DNA of 64,000 bases from the NCBI RefSeq assembly GCF_002269255.1, contig NZ_CP022823.1:1860001-1924000 (forward strand), written 5' to 3'. How positions within the stretch are numbered: the first letter of the stretch is position 1; every line of letters begins with the position of its first letter. The DNA is from Klebsiella quasivariicola (GTDB taxonomy: Bacteria; Pseudomonadota; Gammaproteobacteria; Enterobacterales; Enterobacteriaceae). The position numbers and the translations under genes were made by a program. This document shows, piece after piece, positions 19,343 through 28,442 of this stretch. Below the pieces are notes generated by a model that did not search any database, was not told the DNA's origin, and saw only the letters and a list, made by a program, of their open reading frames with translations.

Positions 19343-20551
19343 ATGGCTCATGAAAAAAGTGATATAATTGTTTCGGTCGTTATTCCTGTTTACAACGCCG
19401 AAGAGTATATTGCAGATACTCTAAAAAACATTGTTTCACAGTCATTGTATGAAATTGAAATTATAATAATCAATGATCATTCGAGTGATAATACATTAAA
19501 TATCCTTAAGGAGATTGCATCCAGCGATGAAAGAATACGAATTATTGATAACGCTGTAAATATTGGAGCTGGCATATCACGTAATATAGGTCTTTCAGAA
19601 GCAAAGGGAGAATATATAATATTTCTTGATGATGATGATTATGTCGATACGAACATGTTGAAGCACATGTCTGATTGTGCGGAGCTATCAGGGGCAGATA
19701 TCGTTGTATGCAGAAGCCGCTCATTTAATCTACAATCTCTCCAGTATGCTCCAATGCCAGATTCAATTCGAAAAGATTTATTACCTGAAAAAGCAGTTTT
19801 CTCGCCTGGAGATATTGAGCGAGACTTTTTCAGGGCATTTATATGGTGGCCATGGGACAAACTATTCCGACGTGAATTTATTATTCAGCACTCGTTGAGC
19901 TACCAAGATTTAAGAACATCAAATGATCTGTTTTTTGTGTGTGCATCTATGCTTAGTGCCGAAAAGGTAACTATTCTTGATGAAATATTGATTGCTCATA
20001 CGATTAATCGAAAAACATCATTGTCTTCAACTCGCTCCGTTTCCTATCATTGCGCACTTGATGCACTTGTTGCTCTAAGGGATTTTCTTTTTAAAAATGG
20101 CATGATGCAAAAGCGACAAAGGGATTTTTATAATTACATTGTCGTATTCCTTGAGTGGCACTTAAATACGCTATCGGGTGAAGCCTTTAATAAACTGTTT
20201 CAAGATGTCAAATTATTCATCAGCAGTTTTGATATCAATAATGAAGACTTTTATGATGAGTTTATTCTTTCTGCTTATCGACGAATCGCTGATATGTCTG
20301 CTGAAGAGTATCTTTTTTCATTAAAAGATCGGGTTCTTAATGAATTAGAGGATGCCCAACGAAATATTTTGACCTTACAAAACGAAGTTGAGGAGATAAA
20401 ACAGCAGCTTCAACAAAAGGACGAAATGATTGCTTCTATGAATAGGGAGAATTTAGCTATTAAAGCAGATAATAAAATTCTCGAAAATTACAATGAAGAA
20501 CTAAAGACTGTACAAACAAAGTTTCTTAAACTACTCTCAAGCAAAGACTAG
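19343..20551 (+). CDS. GT2 glycosyltransferase with C-terminal coiled coil
   Basis: 402 residues. Residues ~8-240 are a family 2 GT-A domain with VSVVIPVYNAEEYI and a FLDDDDYVD metal motif near residue 95. Residues ~335-395 are rich in E, Q, K and L at heptad spacing (LNELEDAQRNILTLQNEVEE onward), predicting a coiled coil. It lies 95 bp after wbbO, at lower GC than wbbM-O. Similar genes, sometimes labelled kfoC-like, occur after wbbO in O1/O2 loci; their role is not clear. It may act in O-antigen modification or be a passenger. Confidence 0.75.
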   Translation: MAHEKSDIIVSVVIPVYNAEEYIADTLKNIVSQSLYEIEIIIINDHSSDNTLNILKEIASSDERIRIIDNAVNIGAGISRNIGLSEAKGEYIIFLDDDDYVDTNMLKHMSDCAELSGADIVVCRSRSFNLQSLQYAPMPDSIRKDLLPEKAVFSPGDIERDFFRAFIWWPWDKLFRREFIIQHSLSYQDLRTSNDLFFVCASMLSAEKVTILDEILIAHTINRKTSLSSTRSVSYHCALDALVALRDFLFKNGMMQKRQRDFYNYIVVFLEWHLNTLSGEAFNKLFQDVKLFISSFDINNEDFYDEFILSAYRRIADMSAEEYLFSLKDRVLNELEDAQRNILTLQNEVEEIKQQLQQKDEMIASMNRENLAIKADNKILENYNEELKTVQTKFLKLLSSKD

Positions 20552-20620
20552 TATTTAAAAGCGTATTTTATGATTACTGTTATAGTGCCCCCATAAAAAA
20601 TGAGGGCGGCACAGAAATTA

Positions 20621-22102
20621 CTAATAATTTATCGTGGACCTTCGCATTGCATCTGACGTTTTGATAACCATACAATCATCAATACATCGATTGGTCTCAG
20701 AAATTATAACGTTGTTAGATAGTTTGAAATTAAATCCTTTCATAATTCTGATCTCTTCAGCCATACCTTTGAGCGCCCAGGGTGCTGCTAATGAAATATT
20801 CCCAAACTCATCATATCTCTGTGTTTTTGTAAAGGCATTGTAAGCAGGATCTGTGAGATCGAACATTAATTTTCCTGTATAATGCTTAGGTATTTTATTA
20901 GTTATTTCCGCAGCAAGTGCCTGAATTTCAGAGCGTTGAGGAATAATAAATCCATTTATAATATTATACTGAGCTATTATCATAATTGTTAAAGCGATAA
21001 GAGGCCAGACAAAGGCTTGCTTAAGTAGTCTACTGACAATGCTATTTATGCCAATAAGAAATAGAGTTGATATAATAAGTTCTAAGGCCACTAACGAGCG
21101 GAATGCTGCCCAATTTTCTTTTGTCGCTAAATTTGGAGCGTAGGAACCGATCCCGATCGCTATGACTATTAACGTTTTCCATCTGCCTGATTTTCCCATC
21201 AAAATAGTATATAAGCCGATTAAAATTGCAAACGCGGAGAACCAGGAATATATTTTTGCTGGTTGTATGTTATAGTTATTTACAGCGTTTATTAGTGATT
21301 CATTTATGAACCATTTCATTTTTCCACCGAAATCTGCGGTTAACTCAGCTCTCGATAATGATTCCCCATATAGCCAGACAGGAAATACTTTTGACATGAT
21401 AAAACTGCCTGCAACACCAATAACTAAAATGATAAAACATGTCGCAACCTTTTTTACAGTTAAACTATTTTCTTTTTTTACGCAACTATCAAGCATAAAA
21501 AAGAATAAGAACGTAATTGCTGTCGGTTGATATATTGCAAATGCCACCCATAAGACAACAATGGATGCTAATTTTTCTGGCAATGACGACCGCTGCTTCG
21601 AATGTGGAAAGCATTTATTATAACTAATACCTGCAAGCAACACTGAAATAGTGAATGGGAAACATGTTGCCCATGAAGCATAAACTTGAAACGCAGGGAG
21701 TAGGCAAATTAACAGCGGAAATATTACTTTGAACGCGAGGTTGTCAAATATTTTTCTGCTGTCTATGAAGTTGTAAATGAAGCCACTTAAGGCAACAAGA
21801 CTTAATATATTAAAAAGTCGCAAATACGAAAATGAAGAAATATCATTAATTAGCATTTGCCCATAGTAACGGAACACAGCATAAACGGGACGACCAGATT
21901 GGACATCCCACTGAAAAGAAGAGCCGTTTCTTGTTATAGCATCAAAGAATGTGGACCAGTCGTCTGAAAATGCATATGAAAAGAAAATTACTGGTGAAAA
22001 TGTTAACATAAGCAAAAAGAAATAAAAAATGTAAACGTTTTTTTTATTTCCCTCTGCTAAAGGATTGATCAGATTTTGCATGTTATTTTCCATTGCTATC
22101 AT
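20621..22102 (-). CDS. gmlC: GmlC, GT-C type O-antigen modifying galactosyltransferase
   Basis: 493-residue integral membrane protein with about 10-11 hydrophobic helices and a periplasmic-type C-terminal soluble region, the layout of GtrC-like enzymes. The early FSDDWSTFFD motif between the first helices supplies acidic residues typical of GT-C active sites. In gmlABC systems it adds an alpha-galactose side residue to D-galactan I in the periplasm, giving D-galactan III. It overlaps the gmlB 3' end (stop at 22083). Starts at 22102 or 22093 are both possible. Probably idle if gmlB is inactive. Confidence 0.82.
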   Translation of the reverse strand: MIAMENNMQNLINPLAEGNKKNVYIFYFFLLMLTFSPVIFFSYAFSDDWSTFFDAITRNGSSFQWDVQSGRPVYAVFRYYGQMLINDISSFSYLRLFNILSLVALSGFIYNFIDSRKIFDNLAFKVIFPLLICLLPAFQVYASWATCFPFTISVLLAGISYNKCFPHSKQRSSLPEKLASIVVLWVAFAIYQPTAITFLFFFMLDSCVKKENSLTVKKVATCFIILVIGVAGSFIMSKVFPVWLYGESLSRAELTADFGGKMKWFINESLINAVNNYNIQPAKIYSWFSAFAILIGLYTILMGKSGRWKTLIVIAIGIGSYAPNLATKENWAAFRSLVALELIISTLFLIGINSIVSRLLKQAFVWPLIALTIMIIAQYNIINGFIIPQRSEIQALAAEITNKIPKHYTGKLMFDLTDPAYNAFTKTQRYDEFGNISLAAPWALKGMAEEIRIMKGFNFKLSNNVIISETNRCIDDCMVIKTSDAMRRSTINY

Positions 22103-22312
22103 TACCTACGCTTTCATCAATGAAATATTTAGGTCTATTTTTTGTCTCTATATAAATTTTGCCGACATATTCACCTATAATACCTAAGGAAAGCATTTGC
22201 ACACCGCCAAGAAAGAATATAGCGATCATGACTGATGTCCATCCCTCAACTGTAGTACCAGTTGTTTTTTGAATTAAAGCATAAATCGCTGCGATGGTAG
22301 ATATTATGCAAG

Positions 22313-23369
22313 GGCTTTGTTGAATAAATCGAACTTTTGCTGAGTTGAAGGATCAGATCACGCATCTTCCCGACAACGCAGACCGTTCCGTGGCAAAGCA
22401 AAAGTTCAAAATCACCAACTGGCCCACCTACAATAAAGCCCTCATCAACCGTGGCTCCATAACTTTCTGGCTGGATGATGAAGCTATTCAGGCCTGGTAT
22501 GAGTCAGCAACACCTTCTTCACGAGGCAGACCTCAGCGCTATTCTGACCTTGCCATCACGACTGTGCTGGTCATTAAACGCGTGTTCAGGCTGACCCTGC
22601 GGGCTGCGCAGGGTTTTATTGATTCCATTTTTGCCCTGATGAACGTTCCGTTGCGCTGCCCGGATTACACCAGTGTCAGTAAGCGGGCAAAGTCGGTTAA
22701 TGTCAGTTTCAAAACGTTCACCCGGGGTGAAATCGCGCATCTGGTGATTGATTCCACCGGGCTGAAGGTCTTTGGTGAAGGCGAGTGGAAAGTCAAAAAG
22801 CATGGCCAGGAACGCCGCCGTATCTGGCGTAAGCTGCATCTCGCCGTTGACAGTAAAACACATGAAATCATCTGCGCTGACCTGTCGCTGAACAATGTGA
22901 CGGACTCAGAGGCCTTCCCGGGTCTTATCCGGCAGACTCACAGAAAAATCAGGGCAGCATCGGCAGACGGCGCTTACGACACCCGGCTCTGTCACGATGA
23001 ACTGCGCCGCAAAAAAATCAGCGCGCTTATCCCGCCCCGAAAAGGCGCGGGTTACTGGCCCGGTGAATATGCAGACCGTAACCGTGCTGTTGCGAATCAG
23101 CGGCTGACCGGGAGTAATGCGCGGTGGAAATGGACAACAGACTACAACCGTCGCTCGATAGCGGAAACGGCGATGTACCGGGTAAAACAGCTGTTCGGAG
23201 GTTCACTGACGCTGCGTGACTACGATGGTCAGGTTGCGGAGGCTATGGCCCTGGTACGAGCGCTGAACAAAATGACGAAAGCAGGTATGCCTGAAAGCAT
23301 GCGTATTGCCTGAAAACACAACCCGCTACGGGGGAGACTTACCCGAAATCTGATTTATTCAACAAAGCC
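22313..23369 (+). mobile_element. IS903-type insertion sequence (IS5 family), complete
   Basis: Exactly 1057 bp between perfect 18-bp inverted ends GGCTTTGTTGAATAAATC (22313-22330) and its complement (23352-23369). The target TTATGCAAG is duplicated at 22304-22312 and 23370-23378. Size, ends and 9-bp duplication are those of IS903. The perfect duplication points to a direct, fairly recent transposition into gmlB. Confidence 0.97.
22390..23313 (+). CDS. IS903-family transposase
   Basis: 307 residues from the GTG at 22390, the usual IS903 start; an upstream in-frame start at 22345 would add 15 atypical residues. DDE transposase of the IS4/IS5 class: Asp121 lies in VIDSTGLKV, the second Asp in SADGAYDT near 193 and the glutamate in RRSIAETAMYRVKQ near 259. 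No frameshift or stop, so it looks functional. Oriented opposite to the interrupted gmlB. Confidence 0.96.
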   Translation: MAKQKFKITNWPTYNKALINRGSITFWLDDEAIQAWYESATPSSRGRPQRYSDLAITTVLVIKRVFRLTLRAAQGFIDSIFALMNVPLRCPDYTSVSKRAKSVNVSFKTFTRGEIAHLVIDSTGLKVFGEGEWKVKKHGQERRRIWRKLHLAVDSKTHEIICADLSLNNVTDSEAFPGLIRQTHRKIRAASADGAYDTRLCHDELRRKKISALIPPRKGAGYWPGEYADRNRAVANQRLTGSNARWKWTTDYNRRSIAETAMYRVKQLFGGSLTLRDYDGQVAEAMALVRALNKMTKAGMPESMRIA

Positions 23370-24125
23370 TTATGCAAGTTATAAAACCTGTCATGGCTAT
23401 AATTCGTAACGGTGTAACTGATAATGAGGTAATTCCCTCGAGAGCCAGCGCAAGCATTTTTTTAATTGGATATTTTGATTCGCCTGCAATTCTCTCTTCA
23501 CGGCTATATTGCACCTCGATCGAGGGATATCCCACAAGAGGCACTAATCCACGTAAATATATATTTTGCTCTTTATATTGTTTAAGCGCCTCCAACGCAC
23601 GATTACTTAATAATCGATAATCTGCATGATTTGGAGTTTGATTTACACCCATGTGGGACATTATTGCGTAAAATGCATTAGCTGTTGTACGTTTAAAAAA
23701 AGTGTCACTGTCTCGATTACATCTTACGCCGTATACTATGTCATATCCCTGGCTGTAAGCGTCAATCATTTTTTCGATGCAATTTACATCATCTTGTAGA
23801 TCCGCATCGATGCTAATGGTTACGTCTGTATCGACCGAGCGTAACCCTGCCATTAAGGCAATTTGATGTCCTTTATTTCTTGATAATTTTATTCCTCGCA
23901 CATAGTGATAAGCGGTCGAGGCATCTTTAATTTGTGCCCAAGTATTGTCACGACTACCATCATCGACAAACAAAAGATAACTATTGTTGTTAATTTTATT
24001 TCTGGCTATCAATGAATTTAGTACATTCGAAAGCTTTTCGAGACAGAAAGGAAAAGCCTCTTGTTCATTATAGCAAGGTACCACAATAGCTAAAGAAGGA
24101 GTGCTTTTTATATCAGTTGAGGTTG

Positions 24126-24503
24126 TCATTTCATCGCCCAGAACTTGTTTAAAATAAAACCTGTGATAGTGTATGTGAACATCCCAAGGATTTGTGCTGA
24201 ATATATTTTTTCTGGCATAAAAACGAAGAATATTTTTATGACAATGATATTTGCCACATAACAAATGAAGCAAACACATAAAAATTTTATGAGTCTATTG
24301 ATACTAATTGGTTGCGTAAATGTAAATATTGTGTTTGCTATGAAGCTGAAAACAATACCTACAACATAACCCATCGCATTGGACAGATAAATGCCAAGAC
24401 CCAAATGCATTAGCAGGAAAATTACAACTGCCGTAATTAGTGTATTGACTATCCCAACTAACCCATATTTCATTAGTTGCCATAATGGGCCTGAACTTGG
24501 CAT
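24126..24503 (-). CDS. gmlA: GmlA, GtrA-family flippase
   Basis: 125-residue protein with four hydrophobic helices (LMKYGLVGIVNTLITAVVIF opening, then FSFIANTIFTF), the GtrA/DPMS_MPDU family pattern. It would flip undecaprenyl-phosphate-linked galactose to the periplasm for GmlC. First gene of the gmlABC set on this strand; its stop overlaps the gmlB start by four bases. It starts 193 bp from hisI, in an AT-rich spacer that must contain its promoter. Confidence 0.85.
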   Translation of the reverse strand: MPSSGPLWQLMKYGLVGIVNTLITAVVIFLLMHLGLGIYLSNAMGYVVGIVFSFIANTIFTFTQPISINRLIKFLCVCFICYVANIIVIKIFFVFMPEKIYSAQILGMFTYTITGFILNKFWAMK

Positions 24504-24666
24504 TATATACTCCGCTAGTGTTCCAATTGGATGTTAAAGGCGGCAGCATTCTAACAAACTACATCTGTCATGTGAATCCAATTCACATCTCAAATATTAG
24601 GTTGTAAAGGATATTGGGGGAGTATTTCGAGGGCTGCGTGAAGGGTTCATTTAGAAAGAGTAATTA

Positions 24667-24688
24667 ATGGCGGTTTTATAACCGCCAT
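24667..24688 (-). terminator. Hairpin after hisI, end of the his operon
   Basis: A 9-bp perfect stem (ATGGCGGTT at 24667-24675 with AACCGCCAT at 24680-24688) closes a four-base loop nine bases past the hisI stop. The minus-strand tail TAATTACTCTTTC is only moderately T-rich. Confidence 0.6.
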
Positions 24689-24696
24689 GTCTTATA

Positions 24697-25296
24697 TTAC
24701 CTATGCCGTGCTCTTAAATTATCAATCACTTCCCCGAGATCCAGCCCCTGGTCCTGCAGCAGCACCAGCAGGTGGTACATCAGGTCCGACGCCTCATTCT
24801 TCAGCTCGAAGCGGTCGTTCACCGTGGCGGCCAGCGCGGTCTCCACGCCTTCTTCTCCCACTTTCTGCGCGATGCGCTTGGTGCCGCTGGCGTACAGCTT
24901 CGCCGTGTAGGAGCTCTCCGGGTCGGCGTGTTTACGCTCGGCCAGCAGCTGCTCCAGCTGATAGAGGAACAGCCACTGGTGGCCGGTTTCGCCGAAGCAG
25001 CTTGTGGTGCCTTTGTGGCAGGTCGGTCCGATCGGGTTTACCAGCACCAGCAGCGTATCGTTGTCACAGTCCGGCGTGATGCTCACTACATTGAGGACAT
25101 GGCCCGAGGTTTCACCCTTGGTCCACAGCCGCTGCTTGGTGCGCGAGTAAAAGGTGACCTTGCCGGTGGCTTCAGTTTTCTCCAGCGCCTCCTTGTTCAT
25201 GTAGCCGTGCATCAGTACTTCGCCGGATACGGCGTGCTGCACGATGGCCGGCATCATGCCGTCCGTTTTTTCCCAGTCCAGCTGTTCAGTCAACAT
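24697..25296 (-). CDS. hisI: Bifunctional phosphoribosyl-AMP cyclohydrolase / phosphoribosyl-ATP pyrophosphatase
   Basis: Second and third steps of histidine synthesis. The N-terminal half is the cyclohydrolase with metal-binding PDCDNDT and GPTCHKGTTSC; the C-terminal half is the pyrophosphatase, with ASGTKRIAQKVGEEGVETA. 199 residues, a few fewer than E. coli HisIE because the N-terminus is short (MLTEQLDWEK). The start lies seven bases inside hisF, indicating coupled translation. Last gene of the operon. Confidence 0.97.
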   Translation of the reverse strand: MLTEQLDWEKTDGMMPAIVQHAVSGEVLMHGYMNKEALEKTEATGKVTFYSRTKQRLWTKGETSGHVLNVVSITPDCDNDTLLVLVNPIGPTCHKGTTSCFGETGHQWLFLYQLEQLLAERKHADPESSYTAKLYASGTKRIAQKVGEEGVETALAATVNDRFELKNEASDLMYHLLVLLQDQGLDLGEVIDNLRARHR

Positions 25297-26066
25297 ACCC
25301 TTATCTCCACGCCCTGTGCCGCCAGGTACGCTTTCAGTTCGCCAATATTAATAATCTGTTTGTGGAATACCGAGGCCGCCAGCGCGCCGTCAACGTCGGC
25401 GTCGCGGAAGGCTTCGAGGAAGTGTTCCATGGTTCCCGCGCCGCCGGAGGCGATCAGCGGCACATGGCACACCGCGCGGACCTTCGCCAGCTGCTGGAGG
25501 TCGTAGCCGTTGCGCACCCCGTCCTGGTTCATCATGTTAAGGACGATCTCGCCCGCGCCGCGCTTCTGCACTTCCTCCACCCAGTCGAGGGTTTCCCACT
25601 GTGTCACCCGGGTGCGGCTCTCGTCGCCGGTATACTGGTTGACGTGATACTTGCCGGTCTGTGCATCAAACCAGGTATCAATCCCCACCACAATGCACTG
25701 CACGCCAAAGCGGTCGGCAAGGCGGGTGATCAGCGTTGGGTCGGCGAGAGCAGGGGAGTTAATCGAGATCTTATCGGCGCCGAAGGAGAGGATCTGCGCT
25801 GCATCTTCCAGCGACTTGATCCCGCCCGCCACGCAGAAAGGAATGTCGATCACTTCCGCCACGCGCGAAACCCAGCTCTTGTCGACCACCCGGCCGTCGC
25901 TGGAGGCGGTGATATCATAGAACACCAGCTCGTCGGCCCCTTCGTCGGCATAGCGCTTGGCCAGCGGAACGATGTCGCCAATGATCTCGTGATTACGGAA
26001 CTGCACGCCTTTCACTACCTGGCCGTCGCGGACGTCGAGGCAGGGGATTATCCGTTTTGCCAGCAT
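25290..26066 (-). CDS. hisF: Imidazole glycerol phosphate synthase, cyclase subunit
   Basis: Beta/alpha barrel that uses ammonia from HisH to turn PRFAR into imidazole glycerol phosphate and AICAR. 258 residues. Catalytic Asp11 lies in IIPCLDVRDG and the second acid in VVGIDTWFDA near residue 130. GGIKSLEDA and ASGGAGTMEHF are the phosphate-binding loops. It overlaps hisA by 19 bases and hisI by seven. Confidence 0.98.
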   Translation of the reverse strand: MLAKRIIPCLDVRDGQVVKGVQFRNHEIIGDIVPLAKRYADEGADELVFYDITASSDGRVVDKSWVSRVAEVIDIPFCVAGGIKSLEDAAQILSFGADKISINSPALADPTLITRLADRFGVQCIVVGIDTWFDAQTGKYHVNQYTGDESRTRVTQWETLDWVEEVQKRGAGEIVLNMMNQDGVRNGYDLQQLAKVRAVCHVPLIASGGAGTMEHFLEAFRDADVDGALAASVFHKQIINIGELKAYLAAQGVEIRVC

Positions 26067-26785
26067 TGAATGGCCTCCGTTACGTTGAATTTACCTTCCA
26101 GCAGCGCGCGACCAACAATCACGCCGCGCACCCCGGTGCCGCGCAGGGCGGCAATATCATTGAGATCGCCGATGCCGCCGGATGACTGAAACGCCACCTG
26201 CGGGTAGCGGGCGCAGACTTCCTCGTACAGCGAAACGTTAGAGCCCGCCAGCGTGCCGTCGCGGGAGATATCGGTGCACAGCACGTGCTGCAGACCGACC
26301 GGCAGATAGCTCTCCACCAGCTCCTCCAGCGTTACGCCGGAGTTTTCCTGCCAGCCGCTGACCGCCACCTGCTTGTTGCCGTCGGCGTCAATGCGCACAT
26401 CGAGCGCCAGCACCAGCCGTTCAGGGCCAAAGCGTTTAAACCAGCCTTTTACTTCTTCCGGTGACTTCACCGCGGTGGAGCCGACCACCACGCGGGCGAC
26501 GCCGGCCTCAAGCAGAGCCGCGACATCCGCTTCGGTCCGCACGCCGCCGCCAACCTGTACCGGGACGTCAACCCCGGCGACCAGCGATTTCAGCAGCGGG
26601 ATCTGGCGCTTCGCCGGATCCTTCGCCCCGGTCAGGTCGACCAGGTGCAGGACTTTTGCCCCCTGAGCGGCATAGGCCTGCAGGCGCGGCAGCGGATCGC
26701 TGCCATAGTCGCGCTGCTGGCCGTAATCGCCCTGATGGAGACGAACGACGGTGCCGTCGATTAAATCTAAAGCAGGAATAATCAT
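26048..26785 (-). CDS. hisA: ProFAR isomerase
   Basis: Amadori isomerase converting ProFAR to PRFAR. 245 residues from the ATG at 26785, which overlaps the hisH TGA by one base; a GTG three bases earlier is less likely. MIIPALDLIDG holds the first catalytic Asp, ALDVRIDADG follows mid-protein, and CTDISRDGTLAGSN carries the second Asp. Barrel phosphate loops VGGGVRTEADV and SSGGIGDLNDI are intact. Confidence 0.98.
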   Translation of the reverse strand: MIIPALDLIDGTVVRLHQGDYGQQRDYGSDPLPRLQAYAAQGAKVLHLVDLTGAKDPAKRQIPLLKSLVAGVDVPVQVGGGVRTEADVAALLEAGVARVVVGSTAVKSPEEVKGWFKRFGPERLVLALDVRIDADGNKQVAVSGWQENSGVTLEELVESYLPVGLQHVLCTDISRDGTLAGSNVSLYEEVCARYPQVAFQSSGGIGDLNDIAALRGTGVRGVIVGRALLEGKFNVTEAIQCWQNG

Positions 26786-27375
26786 CACATCTCCAGGAAG
26801 TTTTTCAGCAGCTGCGCCCCGGCGCTCCCGGAGCGCTCCGGGTGAAACTGCACGCCATAGAAGTTATCTTTCTGCACCGCGGCGGTGAACGCCTCGCCGT
26901 AATTGCACTGGGCGATGGTGTACGGGTTGACCGGCATGGCGTAGCTGTGCACGAAGTAGAAATACGCGCCTTCTTCAATGCCGCGGAACAGCCGATCGCC
27001 AGCTTTGGCATACACCCGGTTCCAGCCCATGTGCGGCAATGGCAGACCGTGGTCGGTCATCTTCGGCACCGCTTCTTCGATAATGCCCAGCAGATCGACG
27101 CCGTTGTTCTCCTCGCTGCGCTTGCCGAGCAGCTGCATGCCCAGGCAAATCCCCAGCACCGGCTGGGTACAGGCTTTGATCAGGTCGATCAGTTCCCGGT
27201 CGCGCAGCTGATCCATCGCCGCCTGGGCGGTGCCGACGCCGGGAAGAAACAGTTTATCGGCACGCAATACCACTTCCGGATCGCGGCTGACCACCGGCTC
27301 ATAGCCGTGGCGGCCAATCGCCGATTTCACCGAATTGATGTTGGCGCAGCCGGTATCAAGGATCACCACATTCAT
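26785..27375 (-). CDS. hisH: Imidazole glycerol phosphate synthase, glutaminase subunit
   Basis: Class I glutamine amidotransferase supplying ammonia to HisF. 196 residues with nucleophile Cys77 in GICLGMQLLG and the His-Glu pair in QFHPERSG near 178-180. The oxyanion strand LPGVGTA is present. Overlaps hisB and hisA by one base each, in keeping with tight stoichiometric coupling in the operon. Confidence 0.98.
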   Translation of the reverse strand: MNVVILDTGCANINSVKSAIGRHGYEPVVSRDPEVVLRADKLFLPGVGTAQAAMDQLRDRELIDLIKACTQPVLGICLGMQLLGKRSEENNGVDLLGIIEEAVPKMTDHGLPLPHMGWNRVYAKAGDRLFRGIEEGAYFYFVHSYAMPVNPYTIAQCNYGEAFTAAVQKDNFYGVQFHPERSGSAGAQLLKNFLEM

Positions 27376-28442
27376 TACAGCACCCCTTTGGAAGACGGCA
27401 GGGCATCGCCCTGGACGCGGATCGCCTGGCGCAGCGTACGGCCAAAGGCTTTGAACAGGCTCTCCACGCGGTGGTGATCGTTCTTGCCCTTGGTTTTCAG
27501 GTGCAGGGTCACCGCCATGGTGTAGGAGAGCGAGCGGAAGAAGTGTTCCACCATCTCGGTGCTCAGATCGCCGACGCGCTGATAGGTGAAGTCCGCCTTA
27601 TACTCCAGGTGCGGACGGCCGGAGATATCCAGCGCGCAGCGGGCGAGACACTCGTCCATCGGCAGCACGAAGCCGAAGCGGTTGATGCCGCGCTTGTCGC
27701 CAAGGGCCAGCTTCAGGGCTTCGCCGAGGGCCAGGCCGGTATCCTCCACCGTGTGGTGATCGTCGATGTACAGATCGCCGCCGACGTTAACCTCCATGCG
27801 GAAGCCGCCGTGGGTGGCGATTTGGTCGAGCATATGGTCAAAAAAGCCGACGCCGGTATGGATCTTGCTGCCGCCTTCGCGGTCCAGCCACACTTTCACA
27901 TCCACCTGGGTCTCTTTGGTGACGCGCTCGACGTGGGCATAGCGGTCGCGGCGGGTCAGCTGCTCGCAGATGGTCGGCCAGTCGAGCGTCTCGCGGTCAT
28001 AGCGCAGACCGGTAATTCCCATGTTATCCGCCAGCTCAAGGTCGGTGGCCCGGTCGCCAATCACATAGCTGTGGGCTTTATCCAGCACGCCCTCTTCCAG
28101 CCACGGCAGCACCAGCTGCGTTTTCGGCTTGCGGCAGGCGCAGTTGTCGCCCGGGAAGTGCGGACAAATCAGCACCTCTTCGAAATTGACGCCCTGCGAG
28201 GCGAAAATCTGCATCATCAGGTTGTGCGGGCCATCAAACGCTTCCTGCGGCAGGCTGTCCGTCCCCAGACCATCCTGATTGGTGATCATCACCAGCTTAT
28301 AGCCTTCCTGCTGCAGCTTAAGCAGCGCCGGGATCACCTGCGGCTCAAACGCCAGCTTGTCGAACCGGTCCACCTGGAAATCCTCCGGTGGTTCGGAAAT
28401 CAGGGTGCCGTCACGGTCAATAAAGAGATACTTCTGGGTCAT
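27375..28442 (-). CDS. hisB: Bifunctional histidinol-phosphatase / imidazoleglycerol-phosphate dehydratase
   Basis: 355-residue fusion typical of enterobacteria. The N-terminal HAD phosphatase has DRDGTLI with nucleophile Asp9 and Asp11 and a zinc loop CPHFPGDNCACRKPK. The C-terminal dehydratase has metal-binding HHTVED and DHHRVESLFK. It catalyses steps seven and nine of the pathway. Overlaps hisC by four bases (ATGA). Confidence 0.98.
   Translation of the reverse strand: MTQKYLFIDRDGTLISEPPEDFQVDRFDKLAFEPQVIPALLKLQQEGYKLVMITNQDGLGTDSLPQEAFDGPHNLMMQIFASQGVNFEEVLICPHFPGDNCACRKPKTQLVLPWLEEGVLDKAHSYVIGDRATDLELADNMGITGLRYDRETLDWPTICEQLTRRDRYAHVERVTKETQVDVKVWLDREGGSKIHTGVGFFDHMLDQIATHGGFRMEVNVGGDLYIDDHHTVEDTGLALGEALKLALGDKRGINRFGFVLPMDECLARCALDISGRPHLEYKADFTYQRVGDLSTEMVEHFFRSLSYTMAVTLHLKTKGKNDHHRVESLFKAFGRTLRQAIRVQGDALPSSKGVL

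Larger units (their letters stand above)
22083..24129 (-). pseudogene. gmlB: gmlB, undecaprenyl-phosphate sugar synthase gene split by IS903-type element
   Basis: GtrB-like GT2 gene. The 5' part (24129 down to about 23370) begins MTTSTD, carries LAIVVPCYNEQEA, FVDDGSRDNTW and IDADLQDD, then hits the insertion after MTGFITC. The 3' part (22303 to the stop at 22083) continues in the same frame with I-S-T-I-A-A-I-Y, two membrane helices and the GEYVGKIYIETKNRPKYF ending usual for this family. Removing the IS and one copy of the 9-bp duplication restores an open frame of 326 codons. Intact, it would charge undecaprenyl phosphate with galactose for GmlC. The start overlaps gmlA by ATGA. Confidence 0.93.
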
